The notes: generated by a model not told the origin, from the sequence alone. A DNA stretch of 64,000 bases from Rhodoferax sp. (GCA_024236015.1 JACKLK010000001.1:1-64000), one strand, 5' to 3'. Counted from the first letter of the stretch, positions 7,276 to 16,999 are shown. A program made the numbers and translations.

Positions 7276-8214
7276 ATGAAAAAGACTCCCACCCTGTTGC
7301 TGGCTGCCTCGCTGCTGGCTTCCCTGCCCGCATGGGCCGCCGAACCCGCAAGTTGCCGCAACGTGCGTTTCGCCGACGTCGGCTGGACCGACATCACCGT
7401 GACCACGGCCGTGACCAGCAAGGTGCTCGAGGCACTGGGCTACAGCACCAAGACCAACCTGATCTCGGTTCCGGTGACCTACAAGTCGCTCGAGAACAAG
7501 GACATCGACGTGTTCCTGGGCAACTGGATGCCGACCATGGAGGCCGACATCAAGCCCTACCGCGACAACGGCAGCGTCGAGACGGTGCGCGCCAATCTCG
7601 AGGGCGCCAAATACACGCTGGCCGTGTCGGCCGCGGCGTACGACGCCGGGCTGAAGTCGTTCGCCGACATCGCCAAGTTTGCCAAGAAGCTCGACAACAA
7701 GATCTACGGCATCGAGCCGGGCAACGACGGCAACCGGCTGATCCAGGGCATGATCGACAAGAACCAGTTCGGCCTGGGCGAGTTCAAGCTGGTCGAATCC
7801 AGCGAGGCGGGCATGTTGTCGCAGGTGCAGCGCGCCGAGCGGCGCAAGAACTGGGTCGTGTTCCTGGGCTGGGAGCCGCATCCGATGAACAGCCGCTTCA
7901 AGATGAAGTACCTCGAGGGCGGTGACGACGTGTTCGGCCCCAACCTCGGCGGCGCGACCATCTATACCAACGTGCGCAAGGGTTACGTGCAGGAATGCGC
8001 CAACGTGGGCAAGCTGCTGACGAACCTGAAATTCAGCCTGGAGATGGAGAACGCGCTGATGGATGCGGTGCTCAACGGCAACAAGAAGCCCGAGCAGGCC
8101 GCCACCACCTGGCTCAAGGCCAACACCAAGACGGTCGAAGGCTGGCTCGACGGCGTCACCACGTTCGACGGCAAGCCCGCCATGCCGGCCGTGAAGGCGG
8201 CGCTGGCCAAATAG
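7276..8214 (+). CDS. choX: Choline ABC transporter, periplasmic binding protein
   Basis: This 312-residue exported protein captures choline for the ChoWV permease. A signal peptide runs to about residue 22 (...SLPAWAA). The mature part is an OpuAC-type fold. The aromatic residues W37, W84, Y113 and W199, plus D39, sit at the same spacing as the choline box of ChoX from Sinorhizobium (W43, W90, Y119, W205, D45), a constant offset of six. That supports choline rather than glycine betaine as ligand. The ATG at 7276 follows AAAGGA and begins the signal peptide; an upstream GTG frame would spoil it. It is the first gene of choXWV-betBA. Confidence 0.93.
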   Translation: MKKTPTLLLAASLLASLPAWAAEPASCRNVRFADVGWTDITVTTAVTSKVLEALGYSTKTNLISVPVTYKSLENKDIDVFLGNWMPTMEADIKPYRDNGSVETVRANLEGAKYTLAVSAAAYDAGLKSFADIAKFAKKLDNKIYGIEPGNDGNRLIQGMIDKNQFGLGEFKLVESSEAGMLSQVQRAERRKNWVVFLGWEPHPMNSRFKMKYLEGGDDVFGPNLGGATIYTNVRKGYVQECANVGKLLTNLKFSLEMENALMDAVLNGNKKPEQAATTWLKANTKTVEGWLDGVTTFDGKPAMPAVKAALAK

Positions 8215-8324
8215 GCCCCCTGGTCCCTGGCATGACCATGCCGCTGCCAGGGACCGTCGTACGCCCGTCGCTGCCGCGGCGGGCGATCGCGCCCGTGCGC
8301 TGACCTCTGCATCACGATCAATCC

Positions 8325-9167
8325 ATGGACATACCCCGGCTACCGCTCGGCGAGGTCATCGCCGAATTCATCGACTGGTTGACGCTCAGCGGCGCCGACT
8401 TCTTCGACACGTTTGCCGATGCGATATCGGTTTCGATCACGGCGTTCACTGGCGGCCTGTTGTGGGCCCATCCGCTGGCGATGGTGGCCGTGTTCGGCCT
8501 GGTCGCGCACGGCATCCAGCGGCGCTGGGGGCTGACCCTGTTCTGCGTGTTGTCGTTCCTGCTGATCCTGAACCTGGGCTACTGGCAGGAGACGATGGAG
8601 ACGCTGGCCATGGTGCTGTTCGCCACGCTGGTATGTGTCATCGTCGGTGTGCCGGTGGGCATCTTCGCGGCGCACAACCCGCGCTTCTACACCGTGCTGC
8701 AACCGGTGCTGGACCTGATGCAGACCGTGCCGACCTTCGTCTACCTGATTCCGACCCTGACGCTGTTCGGGCTGGGCGTGGTGCCGGGCCTGATCTCCAC
8801 CGTGGTGTTCGCCGTGGCCGCGCCGATCCGGCTGACCTACCTGGGCATCCACGACGTGCCCGGCGAACTGATGGACGCCGGAAAGGCCTTCGGTTGTTCG
8901 CGCAGCCAGCTGCTCACGCGCATCGAGTTGCCGCACGCCATGCCCAGCATCTCGGCGGGCATCACGCAATGCATCATGTTGTCGTTGTCGATGGTGGTGA
9001 TCGCCGCACTGGTGGGGGCCGACGGCCTGGGCAAGCCGGTGGTGCGTGCGCTCAACACGGCCGACATCGCGGTCGGCTTCGAGGCCGGACTGGCCATCGT
9101 GCTGGTGGCCATCATGCTCGACCGCGTGTGCAAGCAGCGCACGCCCCGTGGCGGAGACAACGCATGA
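8325..9167 (+). CDS. choW: Choline ABC transporter permease
   Basis: This 280-residue inner-membrane subunit forms the choline channel, probably as a homodimer. It has several hydrophobic segments and the binding-protein-dependent permease coupling loop around ELMDAGKAFGCSRSQLLTRI, which docks onto the ATPase. It lies 110 bp after choX and overlaps choV by 4 bases (ATGA). Family and context both fit the Cho/ProW group. Confidence 0.92.
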   Translation: MDIPRLPLGEVIAEFIDWLTLSGADFFDTFADAISVSITAFTGGLLWAHPLAMVAVFGLVAHGIQRRWGLTLFCVLSFLLILNLGYWQETMETLAMVLFATLVCVIVGVPVGIFAAHNPRFYTVLQPVLDLMQTVPTFVYLIPTLTLFGLGVVPGLISTVVFAVAAPIRLTYLGIHDVPGELMDAGKAFGCSRSQLLTRIELPHAMPSISAGITQCIMLSLSMVVIAALVGADGLGKPVVRALNTADIAVGFEAGLAIVLVAIMLDRVCKQRTPRGGDNA

Positions 9168-10402
9168 GCCAGAAATCCCCATCCAACGGCGCATCCGGCG
9201 CAGCGCAACATCAGGGCGCGTCGGCGCCGCTGATCCGCATCGAAGACGTGGACGTGGTGTTTTCCAGGTCCCCCAAGCCGGCGCTGGACCTGCTCGACCA
9301 GGGCTTGTCGCGCGACGCAATCTTCAAGCAGACCGGCCTGATCGTCGGTGTCGAGAAAGCCAACCTGACGGTGCAACGCGGCGAGATCTGCGTGCTCATG
9401 GGTTTGTCGGGTTCCGGCAAGTCCAGCCTGTTGCGCTGCATCAACGGCCTGAACACCGTGAGCCGGGGCCGGTTGCTGATCGAGCACGAAGGCGCGGACG
9501 TCGACATCGCCCAATGCTCGGCGGCCACCTTGAAGGCGATGCGCACGAAACGCATCGCCATGGTGTTCCAGAAGTTCGCGCTGATGCCCTGGCTCAGCGT
9601 GGCCGAGAACGTCAGCCTGGGCCTGGAGATGCAGGGCCTGGCGTCCGCCGAACGCAAGAAACGCATTGACGACAAGCTCGAACTGGTGGGCCTGAGCCAG
9701 TGGCGCGACAAGCGTCCGGATGCGCTCTCGGGCGGCATGCAGCAGCGCGTGGGCCTGGCCCGGGCGCTGGCCATGGATGCCGACATCCTGCTGATGGACG
9801 AGCCGTTCTCGGCGCTCGATCCGCTGATCCGCCAGGGCCTGCAGGACGAACTGCTGGAGTTGCAGCGCAAGCTGAACATGACCATCGTGTTCGTCAGCCA
9901 CGACCTGGACGAGGCGCTCAAGCTGGGCAACAACATCGTCATCATGAAGGACGGGCAGATCGTGCAGCACAGCCGGCCCGAGGACATCGTGCTCAAGCCG
10001 GCGAACGACTATGTACGCGCCTTCGTGGCCCACACCAATCCGCTCAATGTGCTCCGCGGACGCAGCCTGATGCGGCCGCTGGCCGAATGCGTGCAGCAGG
10101 GCGGCGAGACCTGCCTGGACGAGCAGGCCGACATCTGGTTGCGGCTCGACGGCGGTGGCGCGTTGCAGGACGTGCGCCGCGGCGCCGACGCCTGGCCGCT
10201 GCAACGCTGGTCGAGCGGCGATGCGATCGAATCGCTGGAGCCCCGTGCCACGCTGGTCGACGCCGACATCGGCATGCGCGACGCGATGCACATCCGCTAC
10301 CAGACCGGCCAGAAGCTGGTGCTGGGCGAGGGGGATCGTCCCGTCGGCATACTCGGTGACCGCGAGCTCTACCACGCCTTGCTGGGCAAGGCCATGGGCT
10401 GA
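9164..10402 (+). CDS. choV: Choline ABC transporter ATP-binding protein
   Basis: This 412-residue ATPase powers choline uptake. Walker A GLSGSGKSS is at 80-88, the Q-loop VFQKFALMPW near 134-143, the signature LSGGMQQR at 188-195 and Walker B ILLMDEP at 208-214. The C-terminal 120 residues resemble the degenerate CBS region of ProV/OpuAA-type ATPases. The start is the ATG overlapping the choW stop; the much longer open frame upstream is only a shadow of choW. Confidence 0.92.
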   Translation: MSQKSPSNGASGAAQHQGASAPLIRIEDVDVVFSRSPKPALDLLDQGLSRDAIFKQTGLIVGVEKANLTVQRGEICVLMGLSGSGKSSLLRCINGLNTVSRGRLLIEHEGADVDIAQCSAATLKAMRTKRIAMVFQKFALMPWLSVAENVSLGLEMQGLASAERKKRIDDKLELVGLSQWRDKRPDALSGGMQQRVGLARALAMDADILLMDEPFSALDPLIRQGLQDELLELQRKLNMTIVFVSHDLDEALKLGNNIVIMKDGQIVQHSRPEDIVLKPANDYVRAFVAHTNPLNVLRGRSLMRPLAECVQQGGETCLDEQADIWLRLDGGGALQDVRRGADAWPLQRWSSGDAIESLEPRATLVDADIGMRDAMHIRYQTGQKLVLGEGDRPVGILGDRELYHALLGKAMG

Positions 10403-10476
10403 TATCGTCGAGGGTTCGCCCGGATGCGGCCGACAGGCGGGCGCATCGATTTTTTCCTGAACCAAGGAGGCATGGC

Positions 10477-11949
10477 ATGCCTGCCATTGCATTGCAACAA
10501 CTGTTTATCGGCGGCGCGCGTGTCGACGCCACCGGCGTGGATACCTTCGACACCGTCAATCCGGCCAACGGCGAGGTGCTCGCCACGGTGCAAAGCGCAT
10601 CGCGCCAGGACGTCGACGCCGCCGTGGCCAGTGCCCAGGCCGGACAAGCTGTGTGGGCCGGCTTCACCGCCATGCAACGTTCGCGCGTATTGCGCCGCGC
10701 GGTGGACATCCTGCGCGCGCGCAACGACGAACTGGCCGACCTCGAAACGCTGGACACCGGCAAGCCGCGTTCGGAGACCCGCGCCGTCGACATCGTGACC
10801 GGCGCCGACGTGCTCGAGTATTACGCCGGCCTGGCCACCGCGATCGAAGGCCTGCAGGTGCCGCTGCGCGAAAGCTCCTTCGTCTATACCCGGCGCGAGC
10901 CGCTGGGCGTGGTGGCCGGCATCGGCGCGTGGAACTATCCGATCCAGATCGCGTTGTGGAAATCCGCGCCGGCACTGGCCGCCGGCAACGCGATGATCTT
11001 CAAGCCCAGCGAGGTGACGCCGCTGACCGCGTTGCGCCTGGCCGAGATCTATACCGAGGCCGGCTTGCCGGACGGCGTGTTCAACGTGCTCAACGGGCCG
11101 GGCGCCACGGTCGGGGCGTGGCTGACCGAACACCCGGGCATCGAGAAAATCTCGTTCACCGGCGGCACCGTGACCGGCAAGAAGGTCATGGCCAGTGCCT
11201 CGGGCTCGACGCTCAAGGATGTGACGATGGAACTCGGCGGCAAGTCGCCGTTGATCGTGTTCGCCGACGCCGACCTGGACCGCGCCGCCGACATCGCGAT
11301 GATGGCCAACTTCTACAGCTCCGGCCAGGTGTGCACCAACGGCACGCGGGTGTTCGTGCACCGGTCGGTGCAGCGCGCATTCGAGGCCAAGGTGCTGGAG
11401 CGGGTGGGGCGCATTCGCATCGGCGATCCGCAGCATCCCGAGACCAATTTCGGGCCGCTGGTGAGCCAGGCCCACATGGCCAAGGTGCTGGACTACATCG
11501 ACTCGGGCAAGGCCGAAGGCGCCCGGTTGCTGGCCGGCGGCGCGCGCATCACCGATGGTGCGTTGGCCCGGGGTGCCTATGTCCAACCCACCGTGTTCAC
11601 CGACTGCAAGGACGACATGCGCATGGTGCGCGAAGAGATCTTCGGCCCGGTGATGGCGATCCTGGGTTTCGACGACGAGGACGAGGTGGTGCGCCGTGCC
11701 AACGACACGCCCTACGGACTGGCCGCGGGCCTGGTCACGCAGGACCTCAACCGGGCGCATCGGGTGATCCACCGCCTGCAGGCCGGCATCTGCTGGATCA
11801 ACACCTGGGGCGAATCGGCGGCGGAGATGCCGGTGGGCGGCTACAAGCAGTCGGGCGTGGGGCGCGAGAACGGGCTGGAGACACTGCGTGCCTATACCCG
11901 TACCAAATCCATCCAGGTCGAGCTCGGCGCGTACGCGTCGGTGTTTTGA
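10477..11949 (+). CDS. betB: Betaine aldehyde dehydrogenase
   Basis: This 490-residue NAD(P)-dependent enzyme oxidises betaine aldehyde to glycine betaine in the cytoplasm. The aldehyde dehydrogenase residues N153 (in AWNYP), K176 (FKPSE), the general base E252 (MELGGKSP) and the nucleophile C286 (SSGQVCTNGTR) are all present. The start is fixed by AGGAGG at 10465-10470, six bases before the ATG; a nearer ATG at 10472 is out of frame. It follows choV and precedes betA, making uptake and oxidation one unit. Confidence 0.94.
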   Translation: MPAIALQQLFIGGARVDATGVDTFDTVNPANGEVLATVQSASRQDVDAAVASAQAGQAVWAGFTAMQRSRVLRRAVDILRARNDELADLETLDTGKPRSETRAVDIVTGADVLEYYAGLATAIEGLQVPLRESSFVYTRREPLGVVAGIGAWNYPIQIALWKSAPALAAGNAMIFKPSEVTPLTALRLAEIYTEAGLPDGVFNVLNGPGATVGAWLTEHPGIEKISFTGGTVTGKKVMASASGSTLKDVTMELGGKSPLIVFADADLDRAADIAMMANFYSSGQVCTNGTRVFVHRSVQRAFEAKVLERVGRIRIGDPQHPETNFGPLVSQAHMAKVLDYIDSGKAEGARLLAGGARITDGALARGAYVQPTVFTDCKDDMRMVREEIFGPVMAILGFDDEDEVVRRANDTPYGLAAGLVTQDLNRAHRVIHRLQAGICWINTWGESAAEMPVGGYKQSGVGRENGLETLRAYTRTKSIQVELGAYASVF

Positions 11950-11977
11950 GCAAACAGAGCAGAGGGCACGACAGGAC

Positions 11978-13651
11978 ATGCAGGCCAAGAAGGAATACGA
12001 CTACATCATCATCGGCGCCGGTTCGGCCGGCAACGTGCTTGCCACGCGCCTGACCGAGGACGCCGACGTGCAGGTGCTGCTGCTCGAGGCCGGCGGCCCG
12101 GACTACCGGCTCGACTTCCGTACCCAGATGCCGGCGGCACTGGCCTTCCCGTTGCAGGGGCGGCGCTACAACTGGGCCTACGAGACCGAACCCGAGCCGC
12201 ACATGGGCAACCGGCGCATGGAGTGCGGGCGCGGCAAGGGGCTGGGCGGCTCCTCGCTGATCAACGGCATGTGCTACATCCGCGGCAACGCGATGGACTA
12301 TGACGGCTGGGCCGGCCGGGCCGGGCTGGAGGATTGGTCCTACCATGACTGCCTGCCGTATTTCCGCAAGGCCGAGACCCGCGACATCGGCGCCAATGAC
12401 TACCACGGCGACAGCGGCCCCTTGAGCGTGACCACACCGAAGAACGGCAACAACCCCTTGTTCCACGCCATGGTCGAAGCCGGCGTGCAGGCTGGCTACC
12501 CGCGCACCGAGGACCTGAACGGCTACCAGCAGGAAGGTTTCGGGCCGATGGACCGCACGACGACACCGCAGGGCCGGCGCTCCAGCACGGCGCGGGGTTA
12601 CCTGGACCAGGCCAAGCTACGGTCCAACCTGACCATCGTCACGCATGCAACGACGGATCGCATCCTGTTCGAGGGCAAACGCGCCATCGGCGTGGCCTGG
12701 CTGCACGGGGGGCAGGGCCATACGGCGCAGGTGCGGCGCGAGGTGCTGCTGTGCGCCGGCGCGATCGCGTCGCCGCAGATCCTGCAGCGCTCGGGTGTCG
12801 GTCCGGCGCCGCTGCTGCGCGAACACGACATCGCCGTGGTGCACGACCTGCCGGGTGTGGGCGCCAACCTGCAGGACCACCTCGAGGTCTACCAGCAATA
12901 CGAGTGCAAGCAGCCGGTGTCGCTGGTCGGTGCCCTGAAGTGGTGGAACCAGCCGGCCATCGGCGCCGAGTGGTTGTTCCTGGGCAGCGGCATCGGCGCC
13001 AGCAACCAGTTCGAGGCCGGCGGATTCATCCGCAGCTCCGAGCAGTTCGCGTGGCCCAACATCCAGTACCACTTCCTGCCGGTGGCCATCAACTACAACG
13101 GCACGAATCCGATCAAGGTCCATGGCTTCCAGGCCCACATGGGCTCGATGCGTTCACCGAGCCGTGGTCGGGTGCAACTGCGCTCGAAGGATCCGCACCA
13201 GCATCCGAGCATCCTGTTCAACTACATGTCCCACGAGCAGGACTGGGCGGAGTTCCGCGCCGGCATCCGGATCACGCGCGACATCATGCGCCAGAGCGCG
13301 CTGGCGCCGTTCGCCGGGCGCGAGATCACGCCCGGCGAAGCCGCGCAAAGCGATGCCGAACTCGACGCCTTCGTGCGCCAGCATGCCGAGACGGCCTACC
13401 ACCCCTGCGGTACCAATGCCATGGGCACGGACGACATGGCGGTGGTCGACAACCAAGGCCGGGTGCACGGCATGCAGGGCCTGCGGGTCGTGGACGCGTC
13501 CATCATGCCGGAGATCGTCACCGGCAACCTGAACGCGCCGACCATCATGATGGCCGAGAAGATCGCCGATCGCATCCGCGGGCGCGCGCCGCTGCCGCGG
13601 TCGGATGCGCCGTATTTCGTGGCCGGCGACACACCGGCGCGGCGCAGCTGA
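11978..13651 (+). CDS. betA: Choline dehydrogenase (GMC oxidoreductase)
   Basis: This 557-residue FAD enzyme oxidises choline to betaine aldehyde, normally at the inner membrane. The N-terminal GAGSAGNVLATRL motif binds FAD, and a second GMC signature lies at GRGKGLGGSSLINGM. The C-terminal YHPCGTNAMG segment carries the catalytic His, and the chain ends in the GNLNAPTIMMAEKIAD motif. The ATG at 11978, 28 bp after betB, was chosen because the residues before it resemble no GMC protein. No betI regulator gene lies in or beside this operon. Confidence 0.93.
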   Translation: MQAKKEYDYIIIGAGSAGNVLATRLTEDADVQVLLLEAGGPDYRLDFRTQMPAALAFPLQGRRYNWAYETEPEPHMGNRRMECGRGKGLGGSSLINGMCYIRGNAMDYDGWAGRAGLEDWSYHDCLPYFRKAETRDIGANDYHGDSGPLSVTTPKNGNNPLFHAMVEAGVQAGYPRTEDLNGYQQEGFGPMDRTTTPQGRRSSTARGYLDQAKLRSNLTIVTHATTDRILFEGKRAIGVAWLHGGQGHTAQVRREVLLCAGAIASPQILQRSGVGPAPLLREHDIAVVHDLPGVGANLQDHLEVYQQYECKQPVSLVGALKWWNQPAIGAEWLFLGSGIGASNQFEAGGFIRSSEQFAWPNIQYHFLPVAINYNGTNPIKVHGFQAHMGSMRSPSRGRVQLRSKDPHQHPSILFNYMSHEQDWAEFRAGIRITRDIMRQSALAPFAGREITPGEAAQSDAELDAFVRQHAETAYHPCGTNAMGTDDMAVVDNQGRVHGMQGLRVVDASIMPEIVTGNLNAPTIMMAEKIADRIRGRAPLPRSDAPYFVAGDTPARRS

Positions 13652-13684
13652 GGCCATGCCCGCGAACGGGCAGCACGCCGCGTT

Positions 13685-14332
13685 TCACGGCCGGGACCGC
13701 AGCGCCTGCTCCACCGCCTGGACGATCGGCGCCGACAGGGGTTCGACCTGGCTCGCGAACTGCGCCGTCACCGTGCCGTCGCGGGCGATCAGGTACTTGT
13801 GGAAGTTCCATCGGGGCGCGACGCCGGTGGCCTGGAGCAGCCCGGCATACAGCGGGTTGCGGCCGGGGCCGGCGACCACGGTCTTGGAGAACATCGGGAA
13901 ACGCACCGCGTAGGTGTTGAAGCACAGGTCGGCGATCTCCTTGGACGATCCCGGCTCCTGTTGCCCGAAATCGTTGGACGGAAAACCCAGCACGACCAGC
14001 CCCTGTTGGCGGTAGCGGGCAAACAGTTTCTCGAGGCCTTCATACTGGTGCGTGAAACCGCAATAACTGGCGGTGTTGACCACCAGCACCACCTTGCCGG
14101 CGAACTGGCACAGGTCCTGTGGCGCCTCGTCCTGCAGGCGGTCGAAGCGGTGCTGCAGGATGGGCGGGCAGGTCGGTGCCGAGGGCTGTTGCGCCAGCGC
14201 GGCCGGCGCCACGACCATGGCGGCAGCGGCCGTGGCGCAGCAGGCCCACAGGCGTCGCAGCCCAGACAGGCCTGCCATTCGCGGCGCCTGGCAATACCGC
14301 GCAAGCGATCGGGGCAACTTCGGCCGCTGCAT
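13685..14332 (-). CDS. Exported glutathione peroxidase-family protein
   Basis: This 215-residue thiol peroxidase reduces peroxides, probably with thioredoxin or glutathione as donor. The peroxidatic Cys is C91 in NTASYCGFTHQYEGL, with the family segments GFPSNDFGQQEPGS (117-130) and RWNFHKYLI further on. The first 48 residues contain a hydrophobic stretch ending in AALAQ, so a periplasmic location is likely. A later start at residue 19 (14278) would give a more ordinary signal peptide; neither start has a good ribosome site. It lies 11 bp after the coiled-coil gene on the same strand. Confidence 0.85.
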   Translation of the reverse strand: MQRPKLPRSLARYCQAPRMAGLSGLRRLWACCATAAAAMVVAPAALAQQPSAPTCPPILQHRFDRLQDEAPQDLCQFAGKVVLVVNTASYCGFTHQYEGLEKLFARYRQQGLVVLGFPSNDFGQQEPGSSKEIADLCFNTYAVRFPMFSKTVVAGPGRNPLYAGLLQATGVAPRWNFHKYLIARDGTVTAQFASQVEPLSAPIVQAVEQALRSRP

Positions 14333-14343
14333 GGCGTGCCGGG

Positions 14344-14661
14344 TTACAGCCCGCTCTTGTCGCCGATGGCGGTCAGCGCCTTCTCGAGCTCCAGCCCGAT
14401 CTTCTGCAACACGCCCTTGACGCCTTCGCTGCGCGCCACGGTGTCGGCGGTTGCGGGCCTGGGCAACTGGCCCAGCGCTCGCAACTCCTGCGTCGCCTGC
14501 CCGTGTTCCTGCTCGAGGCGGGGCAACGCGCTGGCGGCGTCCGCGGCCAGCTGCTGCCTGGCCTGCGCCTCCCGGGCCTTGGCCATCAGTTCGTCGATGT
14601 GCTTGAGATGGGATTCGGATTCGAGGATGTGCTGGTTGGCCAGCCGGTCGAGTTCACTCAT
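14344..14661 (-). CDS. Small coiled-coil protein of unknown function
   Basis: This 105-residue, Ala/Glu/Gln-rich protein has long predicted helices (HILESESHLKHIDELMAKA and the segment after it), with no signal peptide and no catalytic motif that I recognise. The ATG at 14661 is supported by GGAGG five bases upstream; the longer frame to 14811 starts without one. It precedes the glutathione peroxidase gene and may be cotranscribed. I do not recognise its family. Confidence 0.7.
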   Translation of the reverse strand: MSELDRLANQHILESESHLKHIDELMAKAREAQARQQLAADAASALPRLEQEHGQATQELRALGQLPRPATADTVARSEGVKGVLQKIGLELEKALTAIGDKSGL

Positions 14662-14817
14662 GAGGACCTCCAGTTGCGGTGGTTGCGGTCGTGCGCGGGG
14701 CGCAAGGACCTGCTGCCAGCCAGCCGCCGATCGGGTCTGCATCGGCGCTGGTCCGCAACACGTGTGCGTCTCGCCTGCAAGCATCCTAGCAGCCACCGCG
14801 GCATCGCGCACCCCCGC

Positions 14818-16152
14818 TTACCCGGATACCTCCTGCCAGCGCAGGCTCATCCAGGCGCCGGCGAGTCCGGCCAGTCCCAGCAGCATCACGGTGCCGGCGA
14901 CCGACCAGGTCGCGGCCAGCGCTCCCAGCGCGCCGGTGGCCAGCAGCAACACGCCGATGACGGAGTTGCTGACCGCCACGTAGGCGGTTCGCCGGTCGCC
15001 CTCCGCGAGGTCGACCAGATAGGTCTTGCGGCCCAGGCGCACACCGGCGTGGGCGATGCCCAGTGCAAAAAAAGCAATGGGGTAGAACCAGGCCGACGCC
15101 GGACCCTGCGGGTTCCACCATGACCATGCGGCCACGAGCATCGACAGCACGGCGGCCATCGCCGAAGCGGTCGCGAATACCTGCCGGCTGGACCGGTCCG
15201 CCATGCGGCCCCATACCGGCGAGCTGACCAGGCCGGCCAGGCCCTCGATGGCGATGAAGATGCCCAGCAGCATGATGGCCTGGCCGAGCGCGTCCCGGGC
15301 CAGTGACACGTAGAACGGCGCCGCGAGCGACGATCCCATGGCCAGTGCGCGCGCCAGCACGAAGCGGCGAAACGGCGCGTCGTCGCGCAGCAGTGCCAGT
15401 TGCCCGACGATGGTGTCGGAACCGGAAACACCGCCTTCGGTGGCGCCGCCGAACTCCCGGATGCCGGCGAACAACCAGGCCGCCAGCGCCCAGGCCAGTG
15501 CGCCGAGTCCGAGCAACGCGGCCATCTGGTGCGACGAGGCACCGTCGGGCAACATGCCCAGGCCCAGGCCGACCAGCATCGCCAGCGCACCGGCGATCGC
15601 GGCGATCCATCCCGACAGCCGTCCGCGGCGTGTCTTGGGTATGGTCTTGCCCTGCACGTCCTTGTAGGCGACGGAACATCCGGCACGCGCCAGGCTGAAC
15701 ACCACCAGCAGGCCGAGCACGGCCCAGCCCGCACCGTCGCCGCGCAGTTGCAGCGCGGCCCAGCCCAGCGCCGCGAGGCAGGCCGCCTGCACCAGCGCGC
15801 AGCCGACCCAGATCCATTTGCGCACCGCCAGGCGCCGCACCGCCGCACCCAGGAACAGTTGCGGCAACATCGAGCCCGATTCCCGGATCGGTACCAGCAG
15901 CGAGGTCATCCAGGCCGGCGCGCCCAGATGCATCAGCAACCACGGCAAGGTGGTCTTGGCACTGGCCACGCTGTCAGCGACCTGGCTGGCGGCATTCGCC
16001 AGCAGCATGCGCATGAAGTTGCCCGGTACCTCGCGGCAGGCCTGGTCGGGTATGGCCTTGCAGACGCGGCCCTCGTCGTCCGCGGCCAGGCGTTCATAGA
16101 CGGACTCGACCCAGCTGCGCGGATCGGCCGTGTGCGTGGCGGAAGTGTCCAT
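14818..16152 (-). CDS. Major facilitator superfamily permease
   Basis: This 444-residue polytopic membrane protein has about twelve hydrophobic segments after a polar N-terminal extension of roughly 45 residues. A cytoplasmic loop YKDVQGKTIPKTRRGRLSG follows the fourth segment and resembles the basic MFS loop. No substrate motif is visible. It is divergent from the DUF599 gene. Substrate is unknown. Confidence 0.8.
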   Translation of the reverse strand: MDTSATHTADPRSWVESVYERLAADDEGRVCKAIPDQACREVPGNFMRMLLANAASQVADSVASAKTTLPWLLMHLGAPAWMTSLLVPIRESGSMLPQLFLGAAVRRLAVRKWIWVGCALVQAACLAALGWAALQLRGDGAGWAVLGLLVVFSLARAGCSVAYKDVQGKTIPKTRRGRLSGWIAAIAGALAMLVGLGLGMLPDGASSHQMAALLGLGALAWALAAWLFAGIREFGGATEGGVSGSDTIVGQLALLRDDAPFRRFVLARALAMGSSLAAPFYVSLARDALGQAIMLLGIFIAIEGLAGLVSSPVWGRMADRSSRQVFATASAMAAVLSMLVAAWSWWNPQGPASAWFYPIAFFALGIAHAGVRLGRKTYLVDLAEGDRRTAYVAVSNSVIGVLLLATGALGALAATWSVAGTVMLLGLAGLAGAWMSLRWQEVSG

Positions 16153-16165
16153 GGGGGTCGATCAT

Positions 16166-16195
16166 GGCATGGCGTGGCATGGCCCGGCATGGCAC
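16166..16195. repeat. Three 10-bp direct repeats in a divergent promoter region
   Basis: GGCATGGC occurs three times at exactly 10-bp spacing (16166, 16176, 16186), 14-43 bp upstream of the MFS start codon. One-turn phasing would place the copies on the same face of the helix. A regulator site is possible but inferred. Confidence 0.5.
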
Positions 16196-16345
16196 TGCCT
16201 GCGCCGCGCGCCGTGCCGTCATGCGGGCGGGCCCCGGCCCCGGTTCGTTACCATGGGGCCCTGGCCGGATCGCGCCAACACGGCCCGGCGTGTGCGCCCT
16301 GGCGGCGTGCCCGTGACCGCTGCCTGCAACTGACGGACGACTTCC

Positions 16346-16999
16346 ATGACCGCTTCCCACGACTGGCTTGCCTTCGGCATTGGCTCCGCCTTGTTCCTCT
16401 GCTACGAGGTATGGGTGTTGTGGGTCGGTTGGCGCCATCCGGACCGCATTGCACGCTCCGCCCACGCGTTCATGCGCGCCAGCTGGGTCGACGCCTTGAG
16501 CCGGCAGCCGGGTTTCGAGATCGTCGCGGTGCAGGCCTTGCGCAATTCGCTGATGTCCGCGACGATTTCCGCGTCCACGTCCGCACTGGCGCTGATGGGC
16601 ACGGTCAGCCTGGCCGGCAGCACCATCGAGTCCGCCGCCTTCGCCGGCACGCCGCCGCTGCGCATCGTGCTGGAGATGCTGCTGATGGCCACCTTGTTCG
16701 CGTCCTTCGTCTGCTCGGCCATGTCGATGCGGTACTTCAGCCATGCGGGCTTCGTGATGTCGATGCCGATGGCCGCGCCCGAACGGGCATCGCTCAACCC
16801 GATGGCCAAGGAATACGTCAAGCGCGCCGGATTGCTGTACAGCTGGGCGCTGCGTTTTTTCCTGATCATCGCGCCCCTGGTGGTGGGCATCGTGCGGCCG
16901 CTGGCCATGCCGGCCATGACGGTGGCGCTGATCGTCGCGTTGTGGTTCTTCGACCGGCCGGCGCGCTTGGCACTGGCGGTGCAGGCTCCCCCGGGTTGA
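16346..16999 (+). CDS. DUF599 family membrane protein
   Basis: This 217-residue inner-membrane protein has four to five hydrophobic segments, starting at about residues 8-28 and ending at about 185-205. The layout fits the DUF599 family, whose function is unknown. A WV.WVGWRHPDRIARS segment follows the first membrane helix. It is divergent from the MFS gene and stands alone on its strand. Confidence 0.78.
   Translation: MTASHDWLAFGIGSALFLCYEVWVLWVGWRHPDRIARSAHAFMRASWVDALSRQPGFEIVAVQALRNSLMSATISASTSALALMGTVSLAGSTIESAAFAGTPPLRIVLEMLLMATLFASFVCSAMSMRYFSHAGFVMSMPMAAPERASLNPMAKEYVKRAGLLYSWALRFFLIIAPLVVGIVRPLAMPAMTVALIVALWFFDRPARLALAVQAPPG

Noticed and set aside
6947..7881. Open frames in the gap before choX and antisense to it
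   Set aside because: They lack ribosome sites and family likeness, and the larger one is antisense to choX.
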